Below the pieces are notes generated by a model. That model did not search any database. It saw only the letters and a program-made list of their open reading frames with translations, and was not told where the DNA came from. Of a stretch of DNA of 64,000 nucleotides, positions 10,749-20,109 are shown in pieces. The first letter of the stretch is position 1. The number at the start of each line of letters is the position of its first letter. A program made the translations under genes and the position numbers. The DNA comes from Rhizobium sp. G21 (GTDB lineage: Bacteria; Pseudomonadota; Alphaproteobacteria; Rhizobiales; Rhizobiaceae), in contig NZ_JACFXW010000001.1 of NCBI RefSeq assembly GCF_014158035.1, positions 3,822,001 through 3,886,000 of the forward strand. The letters run 5' to 3'.

Positions 10749-12300
10749 TCAGTGGTGGGTGTTGAGCTCGTCGACGGCGGGGATTTCCCGCTTGCGGCGC
10801 TCCATATAGTCGCGCAGCGCCTCGTCGACGCCTTCGTCGAGTTTCGGTTCGACATAGTCGTCGAGCAGCCGTCTCGCATGCTGGAGCGCGCGTTCGGTAA
10901 TCTCGACGCTGCCTTCCGCCTGCCATTGCTCGATGGAGTCGTTGTTGAACATCTTCGGCATGAAGAAGGCGCGTTGGAAGTTCGCCTGCGTGTGGGGATG
11001 GCCGAGATAATGGCCGCCGGGGCCGACATCGCGGACTGCAGCCATGGCCTCGTCGAAATCGTCCCAGCGGACGCCCTCGGCCATGCGGTAGCCCATGGCG
11101 CACATTTCGGCGTCGACGACGAACTTGGCGATCGAGCAATGCATACCGGCTTCGTTCCATCCCGCGCTGTGCCAGATGTAATTCGCGCCCGCGTGCAGCA
11201 CCGCGTTCATGGTCATGGCGCTTTCGTAGCCGGCCTGGGCGTCGAAGGTTTTCGCGCCGCCGAGCAGGTTGGAGGTGCGCCACGGGACGTTGTAATACCG
11301 CGCCATCTGGCCGATCATGAAATTCATCAACGAGATTTCCGGTGTGCCGGCCATCGGCGCGCCCGATTTCATCGACACCGTCGACAGATAGTGGCCGTAG
11401 ATCGCCGGGCAGCCCTTGCGGACGACCTGCGTATAGGCGAGCGCCGAGAGAGCCTCCGCATTGAGCTGGGCGACGGCGGGAGCGACGGATGCGGGCGTAT
11501 TGGCGCCTCCGAGCACAAAAAGGAGAGCACAAGACGGGTTGATTTCGCACGCAGAAGGCGCGCATGGCCGACAGCATCGTTTCGTCCCAGACCAGCGGCG
11601 AGTTTCCGTTGCAGTTGCCCGTCACTACGGGCGTCGTTTCCATCGTCTCCTTGCCGAACAGGATTTCGCACATGTCCATCACGTCTTCGGCGTTCTTGCC
11701 GGAGGTGGTCATGCCCATGAAGGTCTTGTCGGAGTATTTCATCGAGGAATAAGTGATCGCCAAGTGGCGATGACTGACGACCATGTCCATCGGCTCGACG
11801 ATGTGATGCGCGGTGGAATGCAGCGCCGGAGACATGTGGGAGAGTTTGTGGAAAGTGTTGAGGTCGGCGATCGTCGGCCAGCGGCGCTTGTCTTCAAGGT
11901 CGCGGATGAAGGGCGCTCCGGTCATCGGCACGAAGATCGAATTCTTGCCGCCGAAGGGCAGGCTCTTGTCGGGATTGCGGGCGGCGTATGTCCAGCTGGA
12001 CGGAATGGTGGAGATCAACTGCCGCACCAGGGCACGGTCGAGGTGAACGCGTTCGCCGCGAACATCGGCGCCAGCGCTCTTCCATTGCTGCAGGGCGATG
12101 GGATCCCGGAAAACCACGCCAACCTCTTCGAGGATGGACATCGACGCGTCGTCGATCCTCGCGACATGTTCCTCGTCCATGAGTTCGGTGAGGGGAAGCC
12201 TGCGATGCAGGGTCGGGAGCATGGCGAAGTCGGGCGCGTTGCGGAGCGTGCGGCGGGCATCGCGGCCCCCGGCGCGGGTTCTGACTGCTGGTGTGCTCAT
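10749..12300 (-). pseudogene. MttB-family (trimethylamine methyltransferase-like) non-pyrrolysine methyltransferase, one frameshift
   Basis: Repaired length 516 residues, a normal size for MttB-superfamily proteins. The N-terminal half has LPLTELMDEEHVARIDDASM and GVVFRDP; the C-terminal half has GGANTPASVAPAVAQLNAE, GGAKTFDAQAGYES and GPGGHYLGHPHTQ, all typical of the family. No in-frame amber codon marks a pyrrolysine, so it belongs with MtgB/MtpB/MtcB-like enzymes that move a methyl group from glycine betaine, proline betaine or carnitine to a corrinoid protein. The break is an A-run of five at 11517-11521; four would restore the frame. ATG at 12300 follows GGGAGATAGGCCG. No corrinoid protein gene is seen in the window. 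Confidence 0.85.
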
Positions 12301-12417
12301 CGGCCTATCTCCCAAAAGAATGCAGTAGAGTTGTGCGGTGGTCCCCAAAATCCGGCAGTCGATTTTCCGAACAGTCCACGTCAAAAACCGACGCGCAGAC
12401 GGGTCGCGAACTTGCGA

Positions 12418-13764
12418 TCACTCTTCGCGCGCCAGCCATTCTTTCCAGCGGAAATAAAGGTTCGCTCCGATCTCCGCGAAGGGAGAAGGAACGATCCTGG
12501 GAGGCTCCGCTTCGGCGAGGAAGTGGGCCGCGGTGTCCGACGGTCTGTTCATCACGAGATCGGCTGCTCCGATCCCGGTCAGCGTGCTGCGCACGGTACC
12601 CAGGCCGTTGTCCACGCAGGCGGAAAACAGGCCCGGCTCCAACTCGCGCATCACGGCGGCGCCGTTCCAGCTCATGCAGAGGTGACCCGCCCAGCTATAT
12701 TCCATGGGCAGGTCGGCGATGGCGGGAAAGCGGTCGGCGAATTTGCGACGGTGGACCCTTGCGGCCCGGGCGACACTTTCGCTCGACGGGTTCATGTCGG
12801 GAACGAAGCTGGCGCATGTGCGCGTGACGATCCGATCGCCGCCCTGTGGGCCGTCGATGCGGCGCATGGTCGTGCCCATCGGATCGGATGGAGTTACGCC
12901 CCATCGCGACCGGCCGCCGAGCTTCGACAGCGTCGTCTCGTCCAGCTCGATGGTCATGGATGCGTACAAGAAAACATGCATCAGTCGCCGGCGCGCAAAA
13001 CCGAAGCTCTCGAGATGGCCGTTGTTCGCCATGACGACTTTGGCGGCGCTGACCTTGGCTTTCGCCGTCGAAAGTAGCCAGGCCGACCCTTCTTTCTGGA
13101 CCGCGGTGACCGGCGCGCCCTCGAAGACATGGACGCCGTCACGGCGAAGTCCGGCGCCCAGACCCCGGATATATCCGGCGGGCTGCAGCATCACCGTTCC
13201 GGGCGTATAGAGGCCGGCGACATAGTGGCGGCTGCCCGTGATGTCGTGCATTGTCTTGTCGTCGAGCATTTCGTTGGCCTCGCCGAGTTCGGTGAGGTGT
13301 TCGGCATAGCTGACGTTGAGTTTGCGCCCCGTCTCGGTCGCCGCGCCATTGATCTTGCCGGCGGGATCGAAATAGGCCGGGTCGATGGCGTAGTCGTCGA
13401 CGGCGTCCTTTGCGAAGGCGATGGCGGACCGGTTGAGCGCGGTGATGGCTCGGTCGGCGTCGACGCCTTTGCCGGCATAGTCGTCGGACTGCAGGTCGTG
13501 AGGCAGGTCGATCATGAAGCCGGAATTGCGTCCGGAGGCCCCTTCCGCCAGTCCGCCCGCCTCGAGCACGGCGACGCGGATCGAAGGATCGAGCTGCCGC
13601 AGGCGCCGCGCGGCCGAGAGGCCTGCGAATCCTCCGCCGACGATGGCGACATCGACTGTGATGTCGTCATCGAGGGGAGCGGACCCCGCCTGGCGCGGTA
13701 GGATCGCGTTCCAGGCGGCCGGTCCTCTCTGGACTGGCAGTCTCTCTGCCTTGTGTATCGTCAC
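12418..13764 (-). CDS. FAD-dependent amino/imino acid oxidoreductase (DAO family)
   Basis: A 448-residue flavoprotein. The dinucleotide-binding motif VAIVGGGFAGLSAARRL lies near residue 40, followed by LEAGGLAEGASGRNSGF, the second FAD contact typical of DAO-family enzymes such as PuuB. In context it could oxidise a demethylated imino acid such as cis-4-hydroxy-D-proline, next to a DapA-family lyase and an aldehyde dehydrogenase; a gamma-glutamyl-polyamine-type substrate is the alternative. It begins with GTG at 13764 overlapping the aldehyde dehydrogenase stop (GTGA), so translation is coupled. A 117-base gap separates it from the MttB-like gene. Confidence 0.85.
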   Translation of the reverse strand: MTIHKAERLPVQRGPAAWNAILPRQAGSAPLDDDITVDVAIVGGGFAGLSAARRLRQLDPSIRVAVLEAGGLAEGASGRNSGFMIDLPHDLQSDDYAGKGVDADRAITALNRSAIAFAKDAVDDYAIDPAYFDPAGKINGAATETGRKLNVSYAEHLTELGEANEMLDDKTMHDITGSRHYVAGLYTPGTVMLQPAGYIRGLGAGLRRDGVHVFEGAPVTAVQKEGSAWLLSTAKAKVSAAKVVMANNGHLESFGFARRRLMHVFLYASMTIELDETTLSKLGGRSRWGVTPSDPMGTTMRRIDGPQGGDRIVTRTCASFVPDMNPSSESVARAARVHRRKFADRFPAIADLPMEYSWAGHLCMSWNGAAVMRELEPGLFSACVDNGLGTVRSTLTGIGAADLVMNRPSDTAAHFLAEAEPPRIVPSPFAEIGANLYFRWKEWLAREE

Positions 13765-15266
13765 GCGACAGCCTCGTCTGCATCGTCGGTGAGGTCGAGC
13801 CAGATCGTCTTGATCCGGGTATACTGGTCATGGGCGTGGATGCCGTTGTCGCGGCCGCCGAAGCCCGAGGATTTATAGCCGCCGAAGGGCGTCGAGATGT
13901 CGCCTTCACCGAACGAATTGACGGTGACCGTTCCGGCTCGAATGGAGCGCGCGCCGCGGATCGCCTTCTTGGCGTTGGCGGTGTAGATCGAGGCCGCCAA
14001 GCCATATTCGGTGTCGTTGGCCAGTGCGATGGCTTCCTCGAAGCTCTCCACGGTCAAGACGACGAGGACCGGGCCGAAGACTTCCTCGCGGACGATCTTG
14101 GCGTCGCGGTCGGCGACGTCGATGATCGTCGGCTCGACAAAGCCATTCTCGGCCTTGCCGCCGAGCAGGACCGTCTGGCCCTTTTCGAGATAGGAAGACA
14201 CCTTGTCGAAATGCGCCTTCGAGACCAGCGCGCCGACGCGGTTGACCGGATCGAGAGGATCGCCCATCGGCCATTCGCGCGTATGGGCCACGATCCGCTC
14301 GATCAATTCGTCCTTGACGCCGCTCTGCACGATCAGGCGCGACGAGGCCGAGCAATTCTCGCCCATGTTCCAGAAGGCGCCGTTGACGATATGGGCCGCG
14401 ACCCGATCGAGATTCTCGGCGTCGTCGAGGACGACGGCCGGGTTTTTGCCGCCCATCTCCAGCGTGATTTCCTTGAGATTGGAATCGGCCGAGTATTTCG
14501 GGAAGCGGCGGCCGGTGGCCGTCGAACCCGTGAAAGACACCATGTCGACGTCCATGTGCAGCCCGAGGGGCTCGCCGACTTCGCCGCCGCCGCCCGGCAA
14601 CACGTTGAAGACCCCGGCGGGCACTCCGGCTTCCATGGCGAGTTCGGCGACGCGCAAGGCGGTCAGAGTCGTTTCCTTGGCAGGCTTGACGATGACGGAG
14701 TTTCCGGCCGCCAGCGCGGGACCGATCTTCCAGGCCAGCATCAGCAGCGGGAAGTTCCAGGGCAGCACGAGGCCGACGACGCCGACCGGCTCGCGCACGA
14801 TCATCGCGATGTGGTTGTCCGAGGCGGGGGAGACCTGGTCGTAGATCTTGTCGATCAGTTCGGCATGCCACTTGATGCAGTGGACCGTCTCCGGGACATC
14901 GACATTCTCGCAGTCGTAGATCGTCTTGCCGCTGTCGAGGCTTTCCAGCACCGCCAGCTCACGGGAATTGCGTTTGATGAGCTTGGCGAGCCTGAGCAGG
15001 ATTTCCTTGCGTTCGCCCGGATGCAGACGCGACCAGCGGCCGTCCTCGAAGGCGTCACGCGCCTTCCCGACCGCGAAGTCGACGTCTTCCGCGCCGCATG
15101 CGGCGACCTTGGCGAGTACTTTTCCGGTGGCGGGATTGGTCGTGTCGAACGTCTTGCCCGACATCGCCGGACGGAAGCCGCCGTCGATGAAGGCCTGGGT
15201 GGGGAATTCGAGCCCGGCGGCGATAGCCTTGTACTCGTCGTGGGTAAGGAGTGTGGCCATTGTCAT
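13761..15266 (-). CDS. NAD(P)-dependent aldehyde dehydrogenase, PuuC-like
   Basis: A 501-residue aldehyde dehydrogenase. Signature pieces are VLPWNFPLLMLAWKIGPAL, the catalytic Glu in LEMGGKNP, the catalytic Cys in GENCSASSRL (about residue 305) and FGGYKSSGFGGRD near the end. Closest in memory to PuuC-type and semialdehyde dehydrogenases. With the DapA-family enzyme and the FAD oxidoreductase it could convert alpha-ketoglutarate semialdehyde to alpha-ketoglutarate, the last step of hydroxyproline breakdown, but this is inferred from context. Its ATG overlaps the stop of the upstream gene (ATGA), and its own stop overlaps the next GTG. Confidence 0.93.
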   Translation of the reverse strand: MTMATLLTHDEYKAIAAGLEFPTQAFIDGGFRPAMSGKTFDTTNPATGKVLAKVAACGAEDVDFAVGKARDAFEDGRWSRLHPGERKEILLRLAKLIKRNSRELAVLESLDSGKTIYDCENVDVPETVHCIKWHAELIDKIYDQVSPASDNHIAMIVREPVGVVGLVLPWNFPLLMLAWKIGPALAAGNSVIVKPAKETTLTALRVAELAMEAGVPAGVFNVLPGGGGEVGEPLGLHMDVDMVSFTGSTATGRRFPKYSADSNLKEITLEMGGKNPAVVLDDAENLDRVAAHIVNGAFWNMGENCSASSRLIVQSGVKDELIERIVAHTREWPMGDPLDPVNRVGALVSKAHFDKVSSYLEKGQTVLLGGKAENGFVEPTIIDVADRDAKIVREEVFGPVLVVLTVESFEEAIALANDTEYGLAASIYTANAKKAIRGARSIRAGTVTVNSFGEGDISTPFGGYKSSGFGGRDNGIHAHDQYTRIKTIWLDLTDDADEAVA

Positions 15267-16168
15267 GCCTCCGCTTCAATTTCGGCGATCGTGCGCTTGA
15301 GGACCCGCACCACCTGCTCGAGCTGGCGCATGTCGTCCTTGTTCAGGGCCTTCAGGGGAGGCCGCGGAGGCCCGGCGTAGAGACCGCCCATTTCGCATCC
15401 GTGCTTGATGCATTGGATGAATTTTCCGCCCTGTTCGAGCACGCGCATCAGGGGCATCATCGCCGACATGATCCGCCGGCCTTTGGTGAAGTCGCCCTCG
15501 ACGGCGCAGGCCTGGTAGAGCGCGATGTGCTCTCTGGGCAGGAAGTTGGAACCGCCGCAAACCCAGCTGCGCGCGCCCCAGGCGAAGAATTCCAGCGCCT
15601 GGTCGTCCATGCCGCAGGACATCTGGATGTGGGGGTAGTCGCGCGCAAGCAGGTGGACGCGGTTGATGTCGCCCGAGCTCTCCTTGATGGCGCAGAAATT
15701 CCGGCTGCGGCCGACACGGTCGAGAAACTCCTCACCCATATTGACGCCCATGCGGCCCGGATAGTTGTACAGCATGATCGGCAGATCGGCGGCGCGGTCG
15801 ATGGCGAGCGCATTCAGCGCGTTTTCGCGTTCGGTCGGCACCGAATAGGGCGGCGATCCGACGAGAATGGCGGAGGCGCCGATCTTCGCCGCGGTCTCGG
15901 CCATCGTGACGGAGTCCGCGAGACGAATGGCTCCGGTGCCGATGATGAGAGAGACACGGTCGCCGATGATCTGCTTGGAGAGCGTCGCGAGTTCGACACG
16001 CTCCTCCATGGACTGGGCATAATACTCGCCTGTCGACCCGCCGTTGATGATACCGTGGACGCCGGACGCGATCAAATGTTCGATCATCTTCGCGAAAGCA
16101 TCGCGATCGATCGAGCCGTCATCGCGATAGGGCGTGATGACAGGCGTGTATATGCCCTCGAACTTCAT
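15263..16168 (-). CDS. DapA/NAL-family aldolase-lyase
   Basis: A 301-residue TIM-barrel protein of the dihydrodipicolinate synthase/N-acetylneuraminate lyase superfamily. The Schiff-base lysine is in CAIKESSGD and the catalytic tyrosine in YNYPGRMG; GGSTGEYYAQS corresponds to the carboxylate-binding loop. Most true DapA proteins have GTTGE there, so lysine synthesis is unlikely. Family members in hydroxyproline pathways deaminate pyrroline-4-hydroxy-2-carboxylate, which would fit the adjoining FAD oxidoreductase and aldehyde dehydrogenase. The ATG at 16168 follows AGGAGAGTAGA. Ten bases separate it from the GntR gene upstream. Confidence 0.9.
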   Translation of the reverse strand: MKFEGIYTPVITPYRDDGSIDRDAFAKMIEHLIASGVHGIINGGSTGEYYAQSMEERVELATLSKQIIGDRVSLIIGTGAIRLADSVTMAETAAKIGASAILVGSPPYSVPTERENALNALAIDRAADLPIMLYNYPGRMGVNMGEEFLDRVGRSRNFCAIKESSGDINRVHLLARDYPHIQMSCGMDDQALEFFAWGARSWVCGGSNFLPREHIALYQACAVEGDFTKGRRIMSAMMPLMRVLEQGGKFIQCIKHGCEMGGLYAGPPRPPLKALNKDDMRQLEQVVRVLKRTIAEIEAEA

Positions 16169-16177
16169 TCTACTCTC

Positions 16178-16885
16178 CTAGGCTAACTTGTCAGGCACGC
16201 GCCCCAGAGGCGCGAAGACGCTTGCAGGTGTGACGAAACTTTCGATCTGGGCGCGCGACAGCTCCCAATGCGCGATGGCGAGCTCGGCGCACCCTTCGGT
16301 GTCGCCCGCTTCGATCAATTCTATGAACTGGTCGTGCTGTTCGACCGCCGCGACGCGCTGGTCGGCGAGGTCAGAATTGCGCGGACTGTAGAAGGTCATG
16401 CCGATGCGGGTGTGGTCGATCAGCAGCCGGCGCAGGCTCGGCATCAAGAATTCGTTGTCCGCCATCTCACCCATGATCGAATGGAAGCGTTCGTTGGTGA
16501 GCGCGCGCTGTTCGGTGTCCTTTTCGCGGATCGCGGCGCGGAACAGCAGTTGCGTGTCCTTGAGCCGCATGATTTGCGCGGCGGTCGCATTCTGCGCCGC
16601 CAGCCGTCCGACCGCGGCGTAGATCATCGGGGCGGCGATGAAGAAGTTGCGCAGCGTCTTGTGCGTCATCGGCGCGACCTGCGCGCCCCGGTTCTCGTGA
16701 AGGATCACATAGCCTTCGCCGGCGAGCGTGCGCAGAAGCTCGCGTATCGGCGGCCTCGAGAGGCCATAGGCCTCGGCGATCTCGGTCTCGTCGAGATAGC
16801 TTCCGGGCTCCAGCGCCTCGGTCAAAATGCGGCGGCGCAGGTCTTCCAGGCAATTCGCCTTGTTGCGCTTGGGTTCGCGATCCAT
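16178..16885 (-). CDS. GntR-family (FadR/FCD subgroup) transcriptional regulator
   Basis: A 235-residue regulator: winged helix-turn-helix at residues about 15-75 (LDETEIAEAYGLSRPPIRELLRTL in the recognition region) and a C-terminal FCD ligand-binding helical domain. It is the first gene of the minus-strand arm and is divergent from the ABC importer, with palindromic sites in between, so it probably represses both directions until a betaine or breakdown product binds. The start at 16885 gives the usual family length. Confidence 0.92.
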   Translation of the reverse strand: MDREPKRNKANCLEDLRRRILTEALEPGSYLDETEIAEAYGLSRPPIRELLRTLAGEGYVILHENRGAQVAPMTHKTLRNFFIAAPMIYAAVGRLAAQNATAAQIMRLKDTQLLFRAAIREKDTEQRALTNERFHSIMGEMADNEFLMPSLRRLLIDHTRIGMTFYSPRNSDLADQRVAAVEQHDQFIELIEAGDTEGCAELAIAHWELSRAQIESFVTPASVFAPLGRVPDKLA

Positions 16886-16954
16886 CGGGGGTTCCTCAGC
16901 AGGGGTTGATCCCCAAGCCCATACTAGATTCTTTGTAGCCGATCATAATACAAC

Positions 16955-16987
16955 TTGTCTACAATGAAAATCTGTGTTGTAAGACAA
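16955..16987. promoter_or_regulatory. Two FadR-type palindromes between the GntR gene and the ABC importer
   Basis: TTGTCTACAA (16955-16964) and TTGTAAGACAA (16977-16987) both have TTGT/ACAA arms, the kind of site bound by FadR-subgroup GntR proteins. They are 22 bases apart, about two helical turns, inside the 130-base divergent region. A further TTGTA stands at 16933. They are likely operators of the adjacent GntR protein. Confidence 0.55.
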
Positions 16988-17014
16988 AAACTGCTTAACG
17001 ATGGGGAACGGGCG

Positions 17015-18101
17015 ATGGGTAGCGACTCTCAGGAAGCCGTCATCCGATGCGAGGGAATCTGGAAGGTTTTCGGCGCTCGGTCGAAGGAGGCCATCAAAGC
17101 CATCAAAGGCGGCCAGCTTTCCAAGGCCGATGTCCGCGACAGGCTGGACTGTGTGGTCGGCGTCCGCGACGCGAGCTTCAGCGTCGGTCGGGGAGAAATC
17201 TTCTGCATCATGGGCCTGAGCGGTTCGGGCAAGTCGACGCTCATCCGCCATGTCAATCGCCTCATCGAACCGACTGACGGGGCGGTCTACATCGAAGGCC
17301 GCAACGTCAACGCGATGGGCTCCAGAGAGCTACGGCAGCTCCGAGCCGAGAAAATCGGAATGGTCTTCCAGAGCATGGCACTGATGCCGCATCGCAATGT
17401 TCGCGACAATGTCGGCTTCGCGCTCGAAGTGCGTGGTGTGCCCGAAGAAAAACGGCACAAGGTGGCGAGGGAAGCCATCGAAGCCGTCGAGCTGACCGGC
17501 TGGGATCTGAAATATCCCGACGAACTCTCCGGCGGCATGCAGCAGCGCGTGGGCCTGGCGCGCGCCATCGCCGCCAATCCCTCCATCTTGCTGATGGACG
17601 AACCTTTTCGGCTCTCGATCCGCTGATCCGCCACCAGTTGCAGGGCACGTTCATGCAGCTCTCGGCCGAGCTTCACAAGACGACGCTCTTCATCACCCAC
17701 GATCTCGATGAAGCGATCCGTATCGGCGACCGCATCGCCATCATGAAGGACGGGGTCCTGGTTCAGGTCGGCACTCCGGAAGAGATCGTCACCAATCCCG
17801 CAGACGACTATGTCGCCGACTTCGTAGCCGGCATTTCCAAGCTCGACCTCGTCACCGCGGCGAAAGTCATGCAAGGCCTGGACGAATATCGCCAGGGCCA
17901 TCCGACCGAGGATGTCGCTCTCTGGCCCGTCGCCCGACCCGACGACAAGCTCAACACGCTCGTCGACCTCTCGATCGGCGCCCATCACCCGATCCTGGTG
18001 AGGGATGGAGATCAGGATATCGGCGTCGTCACCAAGGACGCGTTGCTCCGCGGGATTCAAGGCAACGGTGAAAGACGATCCGACAAGCGGGGGCGCATTG
18101 A
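17015..18101 (+). pseudogene. ProV-like ATPase of a glycine/proline betaine ABC importer, frameshifted
   Basis: ABC ATPase with Walker [10 protein letters not shown], signature LSGGMQQRV and Walker B ILLMDEPF, then H-loop FITHDLDEA and a C-terminal CBS-like regulatory part, as in ProV/OpuAA. The frame is lost directly after Walker B at a T-run of four (17605-17608); a fifth T gives [14 protein letters not shown] second missing base in the G-run 18089-18093 would end the protein at a TGA overlapping the permease ATG. With both restored it has 362 residues. The ATG at 17015 is chosen by homology. ProV hydrolyses ATP on the cytoplasmic face to drive uptake of quaternary amines. Confidence 0.88.
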
Positions 18102-19075
18102 TGGCCGACGGACAGGGATTCGACTGGCTCGATCCATTCTCGAGCATCGACCTCGGCATCGCCGAGCATTCAGACGGAATCAAGGAATGGGCGATCGAAC
18201 ATCGTGAAGCGATCCAACCCTTCAAATTCTTCTTCGACGGCCTGATCCAGGGCATCGAGCGCGCCTTCATCGCCGTGCCGCCTTCGGTCATGATTTTCAT
18301 CATCGTGCTGATCGCCTGGCAAGCCGCGGGTCGGCGCACGGCGCTCTATGTCGCCTTTGCCCTGGCGTTTCTCGGCCTGCTGTCGCCCGAAGCATGGCCG
18401 CTCGCCATGACGACATTGGCGATCGTCGTGGCGTCGGTGATCCTCGCCGTCATCATCGGCCTGCCTCTCGGCATTCTGGCCGGCAAGAGCGATCGCTTCG
18501 AAGCCGTCCTCCGGCCGGTTCTGGACACGATGCAGACGATCCCGGCCTTCGTCTATCTGGTGCCCGTCGTCATGCTGATCGGCATCGGCAACGTGGCGGG
18601 CGTCATCGTCACCATCATCTTCGCTTTGGCGCCCCTGATCCGCCTGACCTCCCTCGGCATCCGTTCGGTCAACCAGAGCGTCGTCGAAGCGGCCCGCGCC
18701 TTCGGCGCCACGCCTGCCCAGATCATGTTCAAGGTCGAACTGCCCATGGCGACGCCGACGATCTTCGCCGGGCTCAACCAGACGATCATGCTCAGTCTCT
18801 CCATGGTGGTCATCGCCTCGATGATCTCGGTGCGCGGCCTGGGCAACGAGGTGCTGCGCGCCATGGGCCGTCTCGATGCGGGCAAGGCCATCGTCGGCGG
18901 TCTCGGCATCGTGATGCTGGCGATCGTGCTGGACCGCATCACCCAAGGTCTCGGTCGTTCGGGCCGCGAGCGGGGACACAGGAATTGGTGGCGGACAGGC
19001 CCGATCGGTCTGGTCGCTCAACTAATCGACCAAAAAAATAGGTCGTTCTCGGGAATGAACTTCAACTGGGAGTAA
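18101..19075 (+). CDS. ProW-like permease of a betaine ABC importer
   Basis: A 324-residue inner-membrane permease. After an N-terminal soluble stretch (MADGQGFDWLDPF) there are six or more hydrophobic spans between residues about 60 and 290. The coupling motif around ARAFGATPAQIMFKVELP contacts the ATPase. It resembles ProW of the ProU system for proline betaine and glycine betaine. The ATG at 18101 follows the ATPase gene closely, and the binding protein starts 4 bases after its stop. Confidence 0.94.
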   Translation: MADGQGFDWLDPFSSIDLGIAEHSDGIKEWAIEHREAIQPFKFFFDGLIQGIERAFIAVPPSVMIFIIVLIAWQAAGRRTALYVAFALAFLGLLSPEAWPLAMTTLAIVVASVILAVIIGLPLGILAGKSDRFEAVLRPVLDTMQTIPAFVYLVPVVMLIGIGNVAGVIVTIIFALAPLIRLTSLGIRSVNQSVVEAARAFGATPAQIMFKVELPMATPTIFAGLNQTIMLSLSMVVIASMISVRGLGNEVLRAMGRLDAGKAIVGGLGIVMLAIVLDRITQGLGRSGRERGHRNWWRTGPIGLVAQLIDQKNRSFSGMNFNWE

Positions 19076-19079
19076 GACA

Positions 19080-20066
19080 ATGAGAAAGCTATTCACTGCA
19101 GGGGCGATGGCGTTGGCCCTCATGGCGCAGCCTGTCCTGGCCAACGACAAACCCGGCGAGGGCGTCACCGTCCGCCCGATGATGCCGACGCAGATCGAGG
19201 AATTCTTCCAGCACCGGATTCTGTTCCGCGCGCTTCAGGACCTCGGCTACACGATCGCGACGCCGAACGAAGCGGAATACCAGACCATCCACGTCGCGAT
19301 CGGTTCGGGCGACGCCGACTTCACGGCCGTGAGCTGGGAGACATTGCACAAGAGCTTCTTCGACGAGGCCGGTGGCGAAAAGGTCATGAGCCGGGTCGGC
19401 AACTACATCTCGGGCGCGCTCCAGGGCTACCTGATCGACAAGAAGACCTATGACTCCGGCGTCCACGACATCAGCCAGCTCAAGGACCCGAAGGTCGCGG
19501 CCTTGTTCGACTCCGATGGCGACGGCAAGGCCGATCTGGCGGGCTGCATTCCGGGTTGGGGCTGCGAGCGCGTGATCGAGCATGAGCTCGACGAATACAA
19601 GCTTCGCGACACGGTCACCCATAACCAAGGCGCCTATCAGGCGATGATCGCCGACCAGATCGCCCGCTTCAAGACCGGCAAGCCGATCCTTTACTATACC
19701 TGGACGCCATATTGGGTCTCGGGTGTTCTCGTCCCCGGCAAGGACGTCGAATGGCTGAGCGTTCCCTACACCTCGCTGCCCGACAATGCGAAGGCCAATA
19801 CCGAATTCGACGGCAAGAACCTGGGTTTCGCCGTCGACAATATCGGTGTCGTCGCCCGCAATGACTTCCTGGCCGCCAACCCGGCCGCCAAGAAGCTGTT
19901 CGAAGTCGCCAAGCTCGACATCAACGACATCTCGGCCGAGAACAAGCTGATCACCGATGGCGAGAAGACCTCCGCCGACATCGACCGCCATGTCGACGAC
20001 TGGATCAAGGCGCATCAGGACCTCTACAACGGCTGGCTCGCTGACGCCCGCGCCGCCGCGAAATAG
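19080..20066 (+). CDS. ProX-like periplasmic betaine-binding protein
   Basis: A 328-residue exported binding protein. Residues 1-21 are a signal peptide (KLFTAGAMALALMAQPVLA with cleavage near ALA/ND). The body has DSDGDGKADLAGCIPGWGCE, a stretch characteristic of ProX-type ligand-binding proteins, and several Trp residues that could form the aromatic cage for a trimethylammonium head group. It captures the substrate for the adjacent ATPase and permease. It is the third gene of the importer, just before the AraC regulator. Confidence 0.94.
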   Translation: MRKLFTAGAMALALMAQPVLANDKPGEGVTVRPMMPTQIEEFFQHRILFRALQDLGYTIATPNEAEYQTIHVAIGSGDADFTAVSWETLHKSFFDEAGGEKVMSRVGNYISGALQGYLIDKKTYDSGVHDISQLKDPKVAALFDSDGDGKADLAGCIPGWGCERVIEHELDEYKLRDTVTHNQGAYQAMIADQIARFKTGKPILYYTWTPYWVSGVLVPGKDVEWLSVPYTSLPDNAKANTEFDGKNLGFAVDNIGVVARNDFLAANPAAKKLFEVAKLDINDISAENKLITDGEKTSADIDRHVDDWIKAHQDLYNGWLADARAAAK

Positions 20067-20109
20067 TCGTCAACGGTCGGGGCGCTTCGCCTGAGGCGCC
20101 CCGCACAGG

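Noticed and set aside
11480..11530. Possible pyrrolysine (amber) readthrough in the MttB-like gene
   Set aside because: The break is a one-base A-run difference, not a TAG codon; both frames continue smoothly when one base is removed, and no in-frame amber codon was seen.
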